Shown: positions 45,000 to 60,148, numbered from the stretch's first letter. The stretch is 64,000 nt of DNA from Planobispora rosea (GCF_014648175.1 NZ_BMQP01000004.1:1-64000); one strand, 5' to 3'. Notes: generated by a model from the letters alone, not told the origin. Numbers and translations are program-made.

Positions 45000-46196
45000 T
45001 CAGCCCAGCTTCGCCTCCGCGGCCTTGCCGAGCAGAGTGATCTTCCCGCCCTTGACCTGGTAGATGTAGATGTCCTTGGCCTCGACCTCGCCGTTCGGCT
45101 GGAACTTGACCTGCTTGGACACACCGGCGAAGTCCACCGTGGAGATGAACTGGTTGATGTCCTCAGCCGCCGTCTTGCCCGCCTTGAGGGCCTCGATGAA
45201 CACCGTCGCGGCGTCGTACCCCTCGGAGGCGTAGATCGCCGGCTCCGCCTTGTAGGCCGCCCGGTAGGCGTCGGCGAAGCCCTTCACCTTGGCGTCCGTG
45301 ACGTCCGGCGTGGCGATGTAGCAGGGGCAGCCGACGAGCGCGCCCTCGGCGTTCTGCGCACCCGCGCCCTCGATCAGGCCGTTGTCCAGCGAACCGTCAC
45401 CGGAGACGAACTTCGCCGTCACACCCTTGTCTCGCAGCTGCTTGAGCAGGTTGCCGCCGGCCGAGTAGTAGCCGCCGAAGAAGACCGCCTCCGGCTTGGC
45501 CGCCGCGACCTTGTTCACCACCGAGGAGAAGTCGCTCTCCGTCGGGTCCAGCGAGTCGTCCGTGACCGTGGCGCCCTTGGTCTTCAGCTGGGCGCGGACC
45601 GCGTCGGCGAGCGGCTTGCCGTACTCGGACTTGTCGTCGATGACGAAGACGTTCTTCGCCGCGGCGCCGTCCACGATGAAGTCGGCGATGCCCGGGCCCT
45701 GCACGCCGTCGTTCGGCAGCACCCGGTGCCAGAACTTCCAGCCGTTCTCGGCCAGCTTCACGTTCGTCGCGGAAGCCGAGACGCTCGGGATCTTCGCCTC
45801 CTCCAGCACCGGCGCGACCTGCGCCGACTCACCGGAGAACGCCGGGCCCACCAGCGCCACGATCTTGTCGTCCTTGATCGCCTGCTGGGCCAGACCGACG
45901 GCCTTGGAGGGGTCACCCTGGGTGTCGTACTCGACGAACTCGATCTTCACCGCCGGGTTGGTCTTGTTGTACTCGTCGATGGCGAGCTTCGCGCCGTTCC
46001 TCGGCGGGATGACGATGCCGGCGTCCTTACCGGTCAGGTCACCCATGAAACCGATCTTCACGCTCTTGGCAGCGGCCCCGGTGGAACCGCCCTCCGTCTT
46101 GGTGCCCGTGTCGTCTCCACCACAAGCGGCGAGAGCAAGCGAGAGCGCCACGCCGGCAGCAAGCACTCCACCGAGGCGAGCAGTCTTAGGCCGCAA
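45000..46196 (-). CDS. livK: Branched-chain amino acid-binding lipoprotein (LivK/LivJ family)
   Basis: This 398-residue periplasmic-binding-type lipoprotein has signal peptide GGVLAAGVALSLALAAC, with the lipidated Cys25 followed by GGDD. The type I solute-binding fold shows KIGFMGDLTGKDAGIVIPPR, VALVGPAFSGESAQVAPVLE and EAVFFGGYYSAGGNLLKQLR. It is first in the liv operon. Its 5' region carries an inverted repeat that could control translation or transcription. Confidence 0.94.
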   Translation of the reverse strand: MRPKTARLGGVLAAGVALSLALAACGGDDTGTKTEGGSTGAAAKSVKIGFMGDLTGKDAGIVIPPRNGAKLAIDEYNKTNPAVKIEFVEYDTQGDPSKAVGLAQQAIKDDKIVALVGPAFSGESAQVAPVLEEAKIPSVSASATNVKLAENGWKFWHRVLPNDGVQGPGIADFIVDGAAAKNVFVIDDKSEYGKPLADAVRAQLKTKGATVTDDSLDPTESDFSSVVNKVAAAKPEAVFFGGYYSAGGNLLKQLRDKGVTAKFVSGDGSLDNGLIEGAGAQNAEGALVGCPCYIATPDVTDAKVKGFADAYRAAYKAEPAIYASEGYDAATVFIEALKAGKTAAEDINQFISTVDFAGVSKQVKFQPNGEVEAKDIYIYQVKGGKITLLGKAAEAKLG

Positions 46197-46249
46197 GGTT
46201 GCCTTCCTTTCACCCGGTCCACGGTCAGGACCAGGTTCACAGATGCCCT

Positions 46250-46271
46250 CCCCTGGCGGAGTGGCCAGGGG
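46250..46271 (-). promoter_or_regulatory. Inverted repeat in the livK leader
   Basis: An 8-bp stem CCCCTGGC/GCCAGGGG with a 6-base loop lies in the 5' region of livK. It may be an operator or an RNA structure; no regulator can be named. Confidence 0.4.
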
Positions 46272-46427
46272 GTGTGTCGGTTAGTACAGCCAGCGGATGT
46301 CACAGGTCGATACAGGAGAGCCCTACGTTACCGCTTCGTTATTACACCGATTCTTTTCGGCTACTACCGACAAAAGCCATGGTCACCGCCAACCTGCGAT
46401 CACTCCAAGCCGACACACCGGACACAC

Positions 46428-46468
46428 AAAAGCCCGCGCACGCCGCACGACGGCGACGTGCGCGGGCC
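46428..46468 (-). terminator. Intrinsic terminator of the ANTAR regulator gene
   Basis: GCCCGCGCAC (46432-46441) pairs with GTGCGCGGGC (46458-46467). On the minus strand the stem is followed directly by TTTTGTGTGTC, a good U-rich tract, about 70 bases past the stop. Confidence 0.75.
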
Positions 46469-46537
46469 CACCCCGCGCCGCTCCCGCGCGCCCCCGCCCG
46501 GCGCGCAGGATCCCGGCAGCACTCAGCCGGACCCCCG

Positions 46538-47128
46538 TCAGTCCTCCCGCGCCCCCGGCGCGCCCCCCACCACGATCTGCGCCACCTGCCGCATGCTCAG
46601 CCGGCGGTCCATCGAGGCCTTCTGGATCCACCGGAACGCCTGCGGCTCACTCCACCCGTGCTCCGCCATCAGCAGGCCCTTCGCCCGCTCCACCAGCTTG
46701 CGCGTCTCCAGCCGCTCCGAGAGCGTCCCGACCTCGCGCTCCAGCGCCGCGATCTCCTCGTGACGGCTCACCGCCATCTCGATCGCCGGCACCAGGTCGG
46801 ACTTCGTGAACGGCTTGACCAGATACGCCATCGCCCCGGCGTCCCGCGCCCGCTCCACCAGGTCCCGCTGCGAGAACGCCGTCAAAATCAGACACGGCGC
46901 GATCCGCTGCGACACGATCTGCTCCGCCGCCGAGATCCCGTCCAGCACCGGCATCTTCACGTCCAGGATCACCAGATCCGGCTTCAGCTCCAGCGCCAGC
47001 TTGACCGCCGCCTCACCGTCCCCGGCCTCACCGACGACGGCGTACCCGTCCTCTTCCAGCATCTCCTTCAGGTCGAGGCGGATCAGCGCCTCGTCTTCCG
47101 CGATCACCACTCGCCGCTGCGTACTCAC
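46538..47128 (-). CDS. pdtaR: ANTAR-domain response regulator (PdtaR type)
   Basis: This 196-residue RNA-binding response regulator has a receiver domain with acidic pocket AEDEA, phospho-acceptor Asp56 in VILDVKMP and Lys in YLVKPF. It is followed by a coiled coil (EIAALEREVGTLSERLETRK) and an ANTAR domain (ERAKGLLMAEHGWSEPQAFR, MDRRLSMRQVAQ). It resembles Mycobacterium tuberculosis PdtaR, an antiterminator with sensor kinase PdtaS. The GTG at 47128 begins VSTQRRVVIAEDEA; an upstream frame to 47275 runs into the tRNA gene. No kinase is adjacent. Confidence 0.92.
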   Translation of the reverse strand: MSTQRRVVIAEDEALIRLDLKEMLEEDGYAVVGEAGDGEAAVKLALELKPDLVILDVKMPVLDGISAAEQIVSQRIAPCLILTAFSQRDLVERARDAGAMAYLVKPFTKSDLVPAIEMAVSRHEEIAALEREVGTLSERLETRKLVERAKGLLMAEHGWSEPQAFRWIQKASMDRRLSMRQVAQIVVGGAPGARED

Positions 47129-47239
47129 GAGCAAGAGGGTACAGACGTCCGCTAGATTAGGACCACGCCGGTCTCCGCGACTGATCCACTTCCAGGTAAA
47201 CTCGGAACCGGCTCCCAATCTGGACATGTCCGGAAATAT

Positions 47240-47315
47240 GCCCCGATATCCCAACGGCAGAGGAAATGGTCTCAAACACCATCTAGTGTGGGTTCGAATC
47301 CCACTCGGGGCACCA
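47240..47315 (+). tRNA. tRNA-Leu (anticodon CAA), 76 nt including CCA
   Basis: The acceptor stem GCCCCGA/TCGGGGC closes with A73 and encoded CCA. The D-arm is TCCC/AGGA (one mismatch), and the anticodon stem ATGGT/ACCAT holds loop CTCAAAC (anticodon CAA). The T-arm is GTGGG-TTCGAAT-CCCAC. The variable region is only five bases (CTAGT), whereas bacterial leucine tRNAs normally have a long variable arm. Anticodon and A73 suggest leucine (UUG codon), but the short arm is unusual. It lies divergent from pdtaR. Confidence 0.85.
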
Positions 47316-47319
47316 TCCA

Positions 47320-47347
47320 GGCCGCTCGATCACGTGATCGAGCGGCC
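47320..47347. terminator. Perfect 28-bp palindrome after the tRNA gene
   Basis: GGCCGCTCGATCAC and its exact complement (47320-47333 and 47334-47347) start four bases after the tRNA. It is a likely terminator of the tRNA transcript and possibly of vapC, whose stop is at 47375. Confidence 0.6.
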
Positions 47348-47374
47348 TTGCCACTCCCCGTCGACGGCCTGGCG

Positions 47375-47791
47375 TCAGTCCGCGGTCCCTGCGGCAACCA
47401 CCCACCGAACCGGTTGGCCAGTCACTCGGGCGATCATGTCGTAGTCACCGTCGTAGTGCAGAACGACCGCTCCGTGCCGCTCAGCCGTAGCGGCAATGAT
47501 CAGATCGGAGACCGACAGGGCCTTCCAACTTCCACGCGCGATGAGCTGCGTCTGCACATCCAGTGCTCGATCCCACGCCTCATCCGGAGTGGGAAGCCAG
47601 TCGAATCCTCGCATCTCATCACGGATGCGCTCGGCGTCGAGCCGAGACCGTGCGCTGTGCAGGACTTCAAGCTCAACGGCTCCGCAGACCGCAAGCACTC
47701 CGGCGTTGTGCAGAGGTTCGATCACCGCCCGAACCTTCGGCTTCGGGTATCGCGCAAGCGCCGACTTGTCTATGAGGTAGCGACTGGTCAT
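47375..47791 (-). CDS. vapC: PIN-domain toxin VapC
   Basis: This 138-residue PIN-domain ribonuclease is the toxin of a type II module. Acidic residues of the Mg site are seen in YLIDKSA (Asp), AVELEVL (Glu), LSVSDLIIAA (Asp) and HYDGDYD. The ATG overlaps the antitoxin stop by four bases. VapC toxins cut tRNA or rRNA; the target here is unknown. The module lies between the tRNA gene and pyk. Confidence 0.92.
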   Translation of the reverse strand: MTSRYLIDKSALARYPKPKVRAVIEPLHNAGVLAVCGAVELEVLHSARSRLDAERIRDEMRGFDWLPTPDEAWDRALDVQTQLIARGSWKALSVSDLIIAATAERHGAVVLHYDGDYDMIARVTGQPVRWVVAAGTAD

Positions 47792-48003
47792 GCCGCAGCG
47801 TGGGGATTCGTCTCGCTCTCGACCGGTCCCGTCAAGCCGGGAAGCCCCCCCTCGGCAAGCCACCCGAGAAAGGACTCCCGCTTGCGACGCTTGATCGCAT
47901 CCTCTAGAGCCGCGTTGACTGTGGCCACCTTGGTCGTAGTACCAAAGATCTCCGCAGCTTCGGCGAGCAGCTTGTCGTCAACATCGATGACAGTCCGCGC
48001 CAT
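47788..48003 (-). CDS. vapB: Ribbon-helix-helix antitoxin VapB
   Basis: This 71-residue antitoxin starts MARTVIDVDDKLLAEAAEIF, a ribbon-helix-helix DNA-binding part. A flexible C-terminus (SFLGWLAEGGLPGLTG) would wrap and inhibit VapC. The ATG at 48003 is preceded by GAGGGGG. VapB-type dimers usually repress their own operon. Confidence 0.9.
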   Translation of the reverse strand: MARTVIDVDDKLLAEAAEIFGTTTKVATVNAALEDAIKRRKRESFLGWLAEGGLPGLTGPVESETNPHAAA

Positions 48004-48128
48004 CACGCCCCCTCTCAAGCAGACGCACCCCTGGAACAGTCCGATGATATCAAATCTTCCCTGAAGAGATATCGTCTATAGCGACTCCGAGGTCGGAGCG
48101 CTTTCGCGAGAGGGCGGGACGGACAGCG

Positions 48129-48163
48129 GGGACCCGCGCCTCGCCGGGCGAGGCGCGGGTCCC
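48129..48163 (-). terminator. Strong terminator of pyk
   Basis: A 17-bp perfect stem (48129-48145 with 48147-48163) lies 45 bases past the pyk stop and separates it from vapB. Confidence 0.7.
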
Positions 48164-48207
48164 GGTTGTCTTGCGTGGCCGTGCGCGGGCCGTACCCGCG
48201 GGCGGGG

Positions 48208-49638
48208 TCAGACGGGGTGCGCGACCGCGGAGCCGATGGTGTGGACGCGCAGGGCGTTGGTGGAGCCGGCGGTGCCGGGCGGGGAGCCGGCGACGATGAC
48301 GACCTTGTCGCCCTTCTCCAGACGGGCGTGGGCCAGGAGGGCGGCTTCGACCTGGCGGACCATGTCGTCGGTGTGGTGGACGAACGGGACCTCGAAGGTC
48401 TCCACTCCCCAGGTGAGGGCGAGCTGGCCGCGGACGTGGGGGGCGGAGGTGAAGGCGAGCAGCGGGATGGGCGAGCGGTAGCGGGCCAGGCGGCGGGCGG
48501 TCTCCCCGGACATGGTGAAGGCGACCAGGGCCTTGGCCCCGACGATGGCGCCGACCTCGGCGGCGGCGCGGGCGATGGCGCCGCCGGTGGTCTCGGGGCG
48601 GCGGCCGAGGCTGTGGGTGGCCTGGAGGGCGGAGCGCTCGGCGGCGGCGGCGATGCGGCTCATGGTGGCGACCGACTCGATGGGGTAGCTGCCGACGGAG
48701 GTCTCGCCGGAGAGCATGACGGCATCGGCCCCGTCCATGACGGCGTAGGCGACGTCGGAGGCCTCGGCGCGGGTGGGCCGGGGGGCGTTCATCATCGAGT
48801 CGAGCATCTGGGTGGCGACGATGACGGGACGGGCCTTCTCGCGGCAGAGCTCGATGGCGCGCTGCTGGACGATGGGGACGTCTTCGAGGGGAAGCTCGAC
48901 GCCGAGGTCGCCCCGGGCGACCATGATGCCGTCGAAGGCTTCGATGATCTCGGGGAGGCGGTCGACGGCCTGCGGCTTCTCGATCTTGGCGAGGAGGGGG
49001 AGGCGGACGCCCTCCTGCTCCATGATGTTGCGGACGACCTCGGCGTCGGAGGGGCGGCGGACGAAGGACAGGGCGATGAGGTCGAAGCCGGTGCGCAGGG
49101 CCCAGCGGAGGTCGGCCTCGTCCTTGTCGGTGAGGGCCGGGGCGCTGACGTTGACGCCGGGCAGGTTGAGGCCCTTGTTGTCGGAGATCATGCCGCCGAT
49201 GACGACCCGGGTGGTGACGCGGGGCCCGTCGACGCGGGTGACCTCCAGGTGGACGCGGCCGTCGTCGACGAGGATGCTGTCGCCGGGGCGGACGTCCCGG
49301 GGAAGGCCCTGGTAGGTGGTGGAGACCTGCTCGCGGTCGCCGGGGACCTCTTCGGTGGTGATGGTGAAGACGTCGCCGAAGCCGAGGCGGACGGGGCCTT
49401 CCTCGAACTTGCCGACGCGGATCTTGGGGCCCTGCAGGTCGGCGAGGACGCCTACGCCGCGACCGAGTTCGGCGGCGGCCTCCTTCAGCCTGTCGTAGAC
49501 CTCTTTGTGCAGCTCGTGGCTGCCGTGGCTGAGGTTGAAACGGGCCACGTCCATGCCTGCCGCGATGAGTTCGCGGAGGCGTTCGGGTGAGGAGGTGGCG
49601 GGGCCGAGAGTGCAGACGATTTTCGCGCGACGAGTCAC
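48208..49638 (-). CDS. pyk: Pyruvate kinase
   Basis: Pyk makes pyruvate and ATP from phosphoenolpyruvate. The 476-residue protein begins VTRRAKIVCTLGPATSSPER, has the substrate loop MDVARFNLSHGSHE, the catalytic Lys in LLAKIEKPQAV, and the MVARGDLGVELPLEDVPIVQ and TQMLDSMMNAPRPTRAEASD signatures. A C-terminal allosteric domain is present. The GTG at 49638 has AGGTAGGA in front; a start at 49686 would add 16 unconserved residues. Confidence 0.96.
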   Translation of the reverse strand: MTRRAKIVCTLGPATSSPERLRELIAAGMDVARFNLSHGSHELHKEVYDRLKEAAAELGRGVGVLADLQGPKIRVGKFEEGPVRLGFGDVFTITTEEVPGDREQVSTTYQGLPRDVRPGDSILVDDGRVHLEVTRVDGPRVTTRVVIGGMISDNKGLNLPGVNVSAPALTDKDEADLRWALRTGFDLIALSFVRRPSDAEVVRNIMEQEGVRLPLLAKIEKPQAVDRLPEIIEAFDGIMVARGDLGVELPLEDVPIVQQRAIELCREKARPVIVATQMLDSMMNAPRPTRAEASDVAYAVMDGADAVMLSGETSVGSYPIESVATMSRIAAAAERSALQATHSLGRRPETTGGAIARAAAEVGAIVGAKALVAFTMSGETARRLARYRSPIPLLAFTSAPHVRGQLALTWGVETFEVPFVHHTDDMVRQVEAALLAHARLEKGDKVVIVAGSPPGTAGSTNALRVHTIGSAVAHPV

Positions 49639-49716
49639 GGATCCTACCTTAATTGGTACAGACCACTTGGGAGTGACGGGGGTCATATCCCCGGTGAAAA
49701 ACTCGGTGACGTAACG

Positions 49717-50100
49717 CTACTCCTGGTTGACGTGGGGTGGTGATCCGGCCCTCGCCTTCCTGCGCAGGTATCCGGCCCAGGAGACGAGCACGAGGGCGGC
49801 GACGGCGAGACGGGCGAGGTTCGTGTGCTCCTCCGGGTAGACGACCCCTTCGATGTAGTGGTCGATGAAGCCGCCGGCGGGCAGCCCCTCCTGCCCGGCG
49901 TTGCGGCGCCCCCAGTCCTCCACGACGGTCAGGGGGCACTCCATTCCGGTGATCACGGAGGCGACGCCCCAGGCGGCGACGGCGAGGTGGGCCCAGATGA
50001 GGCGGGGCCGGCGCCAGGCGAGGAAGCCGCCGACGGCCATGAAGACGAGGAAGAGGAAGTGCACCAGCATCGCCGCTTCCCCGATGAGGCGGTACGTCAT
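49717..50100 (-). CDS. DUF2784 family membrane protein
   Basis: This 127-residue protein has three to four membrane helices (MLVHFLFLVFMAVGGFLAWR, LIWAHLAVAAWGVASVITGM, ARLAVAALVLVSWAGYL). The conserved ECPLTVVEDWGR and GFIDHYIEGVVYPE segments identify DUF2784, whose function is unknown. It stands between the subtilase gene and pyk. Confidence 0.82.
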   Translation of the reverse strand: MTYRLIGEAAMLVHFLFLVFMAVGGFLAWRRPRLIWAHLAVAAWGVASVITGMECPLTVVEDWGRRNAGQEGLPAGGFIDHYIEGVVYPEEHTNLARLAVAALVLVSWAGYLRRKARAGSPPHVNQE

Positions 50101-50185
50101 GTCTCCACGCTATGCAGGGGTGTGCGGGGGGCGGTATCCGTACTGCTACTCATCTCCCGCCCGGCCGTCCGGCCCGCGGGCGCCG

Positions 50186-51949
<1,764 letters not shown>

Positions 51950-52068
51950 CGACTCTCCCCCTGTGGAACCAAGGAGCAGCATCTTTCAGCCATACAGCCG
52001 ACAAAGCAACTTGAACATTACCTGAATAGATATTTCCGACATGGAATGGACACGGAACGCCGTACGGC

Positions 52069-52125
52069 GAGAGCCCGCTCCCGCCCTCGGCGCCGCGCGG
52101 ACGCGGAGGGCGGGAACGGGCTCTC
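52069..52125 (-). terminator. Terminator of gltD
   Basis: A long stem pairs 52069-52088 with 52106-52125 (GAGAGCCCGCTCCCG arm, one mismatch region) around a 17-base GC loop, eight bases past the gltD stop. Confidence 0.65.
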
Positions 52126-52132
52126 GTACCGC

Positions 52133-53611
52133 TCAGACCAGCGGGCGGGCGGTCGGCGGGATCGCGACCGGCAGGGCGGTCTCACCGGACAGGTAACGGT
52201 CGGCGGCCGCGGCGGCCGAGCGGCCCTCGGCGATCGCCCAGACGATCAGCGACTGGCCCCGGCCCATGTCACCGGCGACGAACACGCCCTCCACCGCCGA
52301 CTGGTAGCCCTTGTCCCGGGCGACGTTGCCGCGGGCGTCGTAGAAGCCCTCGCCGCCCTCGGCGGCCAGGTCCGACAGGAGCGCGCCCTTCTCCGGGCCG
52401 ACGAAGCCCATGGACAGGGTGACCAGCTCGGCCGGGATCTCCCGCTCGGTGCCGGGGATCGGCTTGAAGCCGCTCTGCGGGCCCTCGACCTCGACCAGGC
52501 GCAGCGCGCGGACGTTGCCGTCGGCGTCGCCGACGAACTCGGTGGTGGAGACCGCGTAGACCCGGTCGCCGCCACCGTCGGCCAGCTCCTCGTGGGCGCT
52601 CTCCATCTTGAACAGGATGGGGAACGTGGGCCACGGCTGGCTGCCGGGGCGGGCGGCCGGCGGCTGCGGCATGATCTCCAGCTGGGTCACCGAGGCGGCG
52701 CCCTGGCGGATGGCGGTGCCGATGCAGTCGGCGCCGGTGTCACCGCCGCCGATGACGACCACGTGCTTGCCCTCGGCCGAGATCGGGGACTCGGCGAAGT
52801 CGCCCTCCTGGACCTTGTTGGCCAGCGGGAGGTACTCCATCGCCTGGTAGACGCCCTTCAGGTCGCGCCCGGCGACGGGCAGGTCCCGCCACTGGGTGGC
52901 GCCGCCGGCGAGCACCACCGCGTCGAACTCCTCGCGGAGCCGGGCGGCGGTGATGTCCACGCCGACGTCGACGCCGGTGCGGAACTCGGTGCCCTCGGCC
53001 CGCATCTGATCGAGCCTGCGGTCGATGTGCCGCTTCTCCATCTTGAACTCGGGGATGCCGTAGCGGAGCAGGCCGCCGATGCGGTCGGCCCGCTCGAAGA
53101 CCACCACGTCGTGCCCGGCGCGGGTGAGCTGCTGGGCGGCGGCCAGGCCCGCGGGGCCGGAGCCGACGACGGCGACGCGCCTGCCGGTCTTGACCGCGGG
53201 GACCTGCGGGGTGACCCAGCCCTCGTCGAAGGCGCGGTCGATGATCTCGACCTCGACCCGCTTGATGGCGACGGGGTCGGAGTTGATGCCGAGGACGCAC
53301 GCCGCCTCACACGGAGCCGGGCACAGGCGGCCGGTGAACTCCGGGAAGTTGTTGGTGGCGTGCAGCCGCTCGATGGCCTCGCGCCAGTCGTCGCGGTAGA
53401 CCAGGTCGTTCCACTCGGGGATGAGGTTGCCGAGCGGGCAGCCGTTGTGGCAGAACGGGATGCCGCAGTCCATGCAGCGAGACGCCTGCCTGGCCAGCTT
53501 CGGGGCGGGGAAGTCCTCGTAGACCTCCCGCCAGTCGCGGATGCGCACGTCCACCGGGCGGCGCGCCGGCAGCTCGCGCCCGTGGTTCAGGAAACCCTTC
53601 GGGTCAGCCAT
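52133..53611 (-). CDS. gltD: Glutamate synthase small subunit
   Basis: GltD carries FAD and feeds NADPH electrons to GltB. The 492-residue protein has the N-terminal 4Fe-4S cysteine pattern (CMDCGIPFCHNGCPLGN, then GRLCPAPCEAAC), the FAD-binding GSGPAGLAAAQQLTRAG and the NADPH-binding VVVIGGGDTGADC. It lies 64 bases after gltB in the standard gltBD order. Confidence 0.96.
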   Translation of the reverse strand: MADPKGFLNHGRELPARRPVDVRIRDWREVYEDFPAPKLARQASRCMDCGIPFCHNGCPLGNLIPEWNDLVYRDDWREAIERLHATNNFPEFTGRLCPAPCEAACVLGINSDPVAIKRVEVEIIDRAFDEGWVTPQVPAVKTGRRVAVVGSGPAGLAAAQQLTRAGHDVVVFERADRIGGLLRYGIPEFKMEKRHIDRRLDQMRAEGTEFRTGVDVGVDITAARLREEFDAVVLAGGATQWRDLPVAGRDLKGVYQAMEYLPLANKVQEGDFAESPISAEGKHVVVIGGGDTGADCIGTAIRQGAASVTQLEIMPQPPAARPGSQPWPTFPILFKMESAHEELADGGGDRVYAVSTTEFVGDADGNVRALRLVEVEGPQSGFKPIPGTEREIPAELVTLSMGFVGPEKGALLSDLAAEGGEGFYDARGNVARDKGYQSAVEGVFVAGDMGRGQSLIVWAIAEGRSAAAAADRYLSGETALPVAIPPTARPLV

Positions 53612-53675
53612 CGGTGTTACCCCCCTTATCCCTGGAATCCAGCACAGTCGGTCACGATGACCCTTCTCACGGCCG

Positions 53676-58208
<4,533 letters not shown>

Positions 58209-58537
58209 TGAATCCCTCCCGTCGTCTTCTTCTGCTTCGTCTGGACAAGCAAAGGGACGACGTTGGCCCTGCTGCGTGGTGTGTAGAGATTACCGTACCC
58301 CGCCGGATACCTGCCTACCCGGTCCATCTATCGACCTTTTCACCCTGATCCAGCCGTTTGGCCAACACCGCATCCGGTCCGGCCATTCCCCTCAGAGGGC
58401 TCAGGGTGTATCGTGCGGCCTCCATCGCGACGAAGATCTTCTGGGGATCTCCTGTGGATCTTCCGGGGATCTTCCCGGCGGAATGCCCGGGTGGTCGCGG
58501 CGGGGACGGGCGTGGGACACACCCTAGGGTTGTGCTC
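58209..58537. other. Divergent intergenic region between gltB and the BpsA-like gene
   Basis: I see no gene in these 329 bp. The gltB side has a clear Shine-Dalgarno GGGAGG. On the other side TAGGGT at 58525-58530 ends seven bases before the ATG, a possible -10 of a leaderless transcript. No strong hairpin or operator stands out. Confidence 0.5.
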
Positions 58538-60148
58538 ATGAACGGGATCGAGGAGCTGCTGGAGCAGGCCGGGGTGGACGGCAGGCGGCTGCGGCTGGCG
58601 CTGGCCCTGCTGGGTGACGGGCGCTGGTGGACACTGGCCGACCTGGTCCGGGAGACCGCGACGTCGCGGCGGGCCGTCGAGGCCCTGCTCCGGGTGGCCG
58701 AGCCGGAGCGCTCCGGCGACCGGTTCCGGCTCCGCGCCTCGCCGGACGGCCCGGCGGACACGGCCGACCTGGGGAGTCTGACCGCCGCGGGGGCGCGGGG
58801 TCCGGCCGACCCGGTGGCGCATCTGCTCCCCCGGCACGCCGGGATCCTCGCCCGGATGGAGGAGCTGGTCGCCAAGGCTCCCCGGGGCCGCCAGGCGCTG
58901 GACCACGTGGCCGCGACCGCCGAGACCGTGGTCCGGCGGGCCCTGCTGATGGAGACCCGGTTCTGGCTGCCCGGGTCCCGGCTGCTGTGCGTGGGCGACC
59001 ACGACCTGACCTCGCTGGCGACGGCGATGCTGCAGCCGCGCGCGGAGGTGGCCGTGGTGGACATCGACGAGCGCATCCTCGCCTACATCGCCGAGCAGGC
59101 CGACCGGTACGGGCTGGACATCCGTACCCGCTGGGCCGACCTGCGCCTGGGGCTGCCCGCCTCGGTCCAGGGCTGGGCCGATCTGGCGATCACCGACCCG
59201 CCGTACACGCCGGAGGGCGTCGGCCTGTTCACCGCCCGCGCGGTGGAGGGGCTCGGGGACCGCGAGCGGGGCCGGATCCTGCTGGCGTACGGCGCCGGCG
59301 AGCACACCCCGGCGCTGGCGTTGAAGGTCCAGCAGGCGTTGTCGGCGCTCAACCTCGTCAACGAGGCGATCTACCCGGACTTCAACCGCTACCACGGCGC
59401 CGAGGCCATCGGCTCGGCCGCCGACCTGTACGTCCTGCGCCCCACCACCAAGACCTGGCCCGCCGTCGCCGCCCGCGTCGACGCCCTCAGCACCGCCATC
59501 TACACCCACGGCCCCCAGTCCGTCGAGTCCCGCCCCGCGCCGGACGGCGCCCTCGCCGCGCCCGGTGCGGTGCCGGAGACCGGAGCCGGGGCGATGGGCG
59601 GGTTCAGCCCGGCGGTGCTGGTGGGCGAGTGGCCGCGGGACGTGCTGCCGAAGGTTCCCCGGGCGCGCCTGGCGACCTGGCTCGCCAAGCCGTACGCCAC
59701 CGACCCGGCCCAGGTCGCGATCACCGTGCCGGCCGGCCTGGAGGCCGCGCTCCCCCGCCTGCTGCTGGCCACCCGCGCCCGCCGCGTCCGGGTGCTCCTG
59801 GCCGCGCCGCCCAGGGACCTGCCCACCGCGCTGCTCGCCCCCGTCTACGAGCTGTCCGCCGACGGTCCCGCGGTGCACGCCGTACGGCGCCCGCTCCCGG
59901 AGACGGACGGGGAGCGGATCCTGCGCCGCATCCTCGACAACGCCCACGGCAAGCTCGCCAACACCTGGCGTGAGGCCCTGATCAGGGTCAGGGGCGACCT
60001 GACGAAGCGGCAGGCCAGGTCGATCATCGCGGAGACCGCCCCCTGGTCCGGGGACGTCACCGTTCTGGAGCTGCCCGCCCACCGGCTGGCCGACCTCGCC
60101 ACCGCGGTGGCGAGATCCCTCGAAGCCCCCGCCCCCGAACAGGCGTGA
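58538..60148 (+). CDS. BpsA-like bis(aminopropyl)spermidine synthase family protein
   Basis: This 536-residue protein has an N-terminal winged-helix region (ALLGDGRWWTLADLVRETAT) and a Rossmann methyltransferase-like domain: LPGSRLLCVGDHDLTSLATA, VAVVDIDERILAYI and the ITDPPYTPEG motif. This matches the BpsA (PF01861, DUF43) family. Thermophile members transfer aminopropyl groups to make branched polyamines. A further C-terminal region of about 200 residues is variable, with GAMGGFSPAVLVGEWPRDVL. In a probably mesophilic actinomycete the true substrate is unclear. It is divergent from gltB. Confidence 0.8.
   Translation: MNGIEELLEQAGVDGRRLRLALALLGDGRWWTLADLVRETATSRRAVEALLRVAEPERSGDRFRLRASPDGPADTADLGSLTAAGARGPADPVAHLLPRHAGILARMEELVAKAPRGRQALDHVAATAETVVRRALLMETRFWLPGSRLLCVGDHDLTSLATAMLQPRAEVAVVDIDERILAYIAEQADRYGLDIRTRWADLRLGLPASVQGWADLAITDPPYTPEGVGLFTARAVEGLGDRERGRILLAYGAGEHTPALALKVQQALSALNLVNEAIYPDFNRYHGAEAIGSAADLYVLRPTTKTWPAVAARVDALSTAIYTHGPQSVESRPAPDGALAAPGAVPETGAGAMGGFSPAVLVGEWPRDVLPKVPRARLATWLAKPYATDPAQVAITVPAGLEAALPRLLLATRARRVRVLLAAPPRDLPTALLAPVYELSADGPAVHAVRRPLPETDGERILRRILDNAHGKLANTWREALIRVRGDLTKRQARSIIAETAPWSGDVTVLELPAHRLADLATAVARSLEAPAPEQA

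Larger units (their letters stand above)
46197..46537. other. Gap between livK and pdtaR: livK leader and pdtaR terminator
   Basis: No gene is seen in these 341 bp. The livK leader (to about 46400) holds an inverted repeat, CCCCTGGC (46250-46257) with GCCAGGGG (46264-46271), some 55 bases upstream of the livK start codon. The remainder holds the terminator of the ANTAR gene. I cannot place the livK promoter. Confidence 0.6.
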
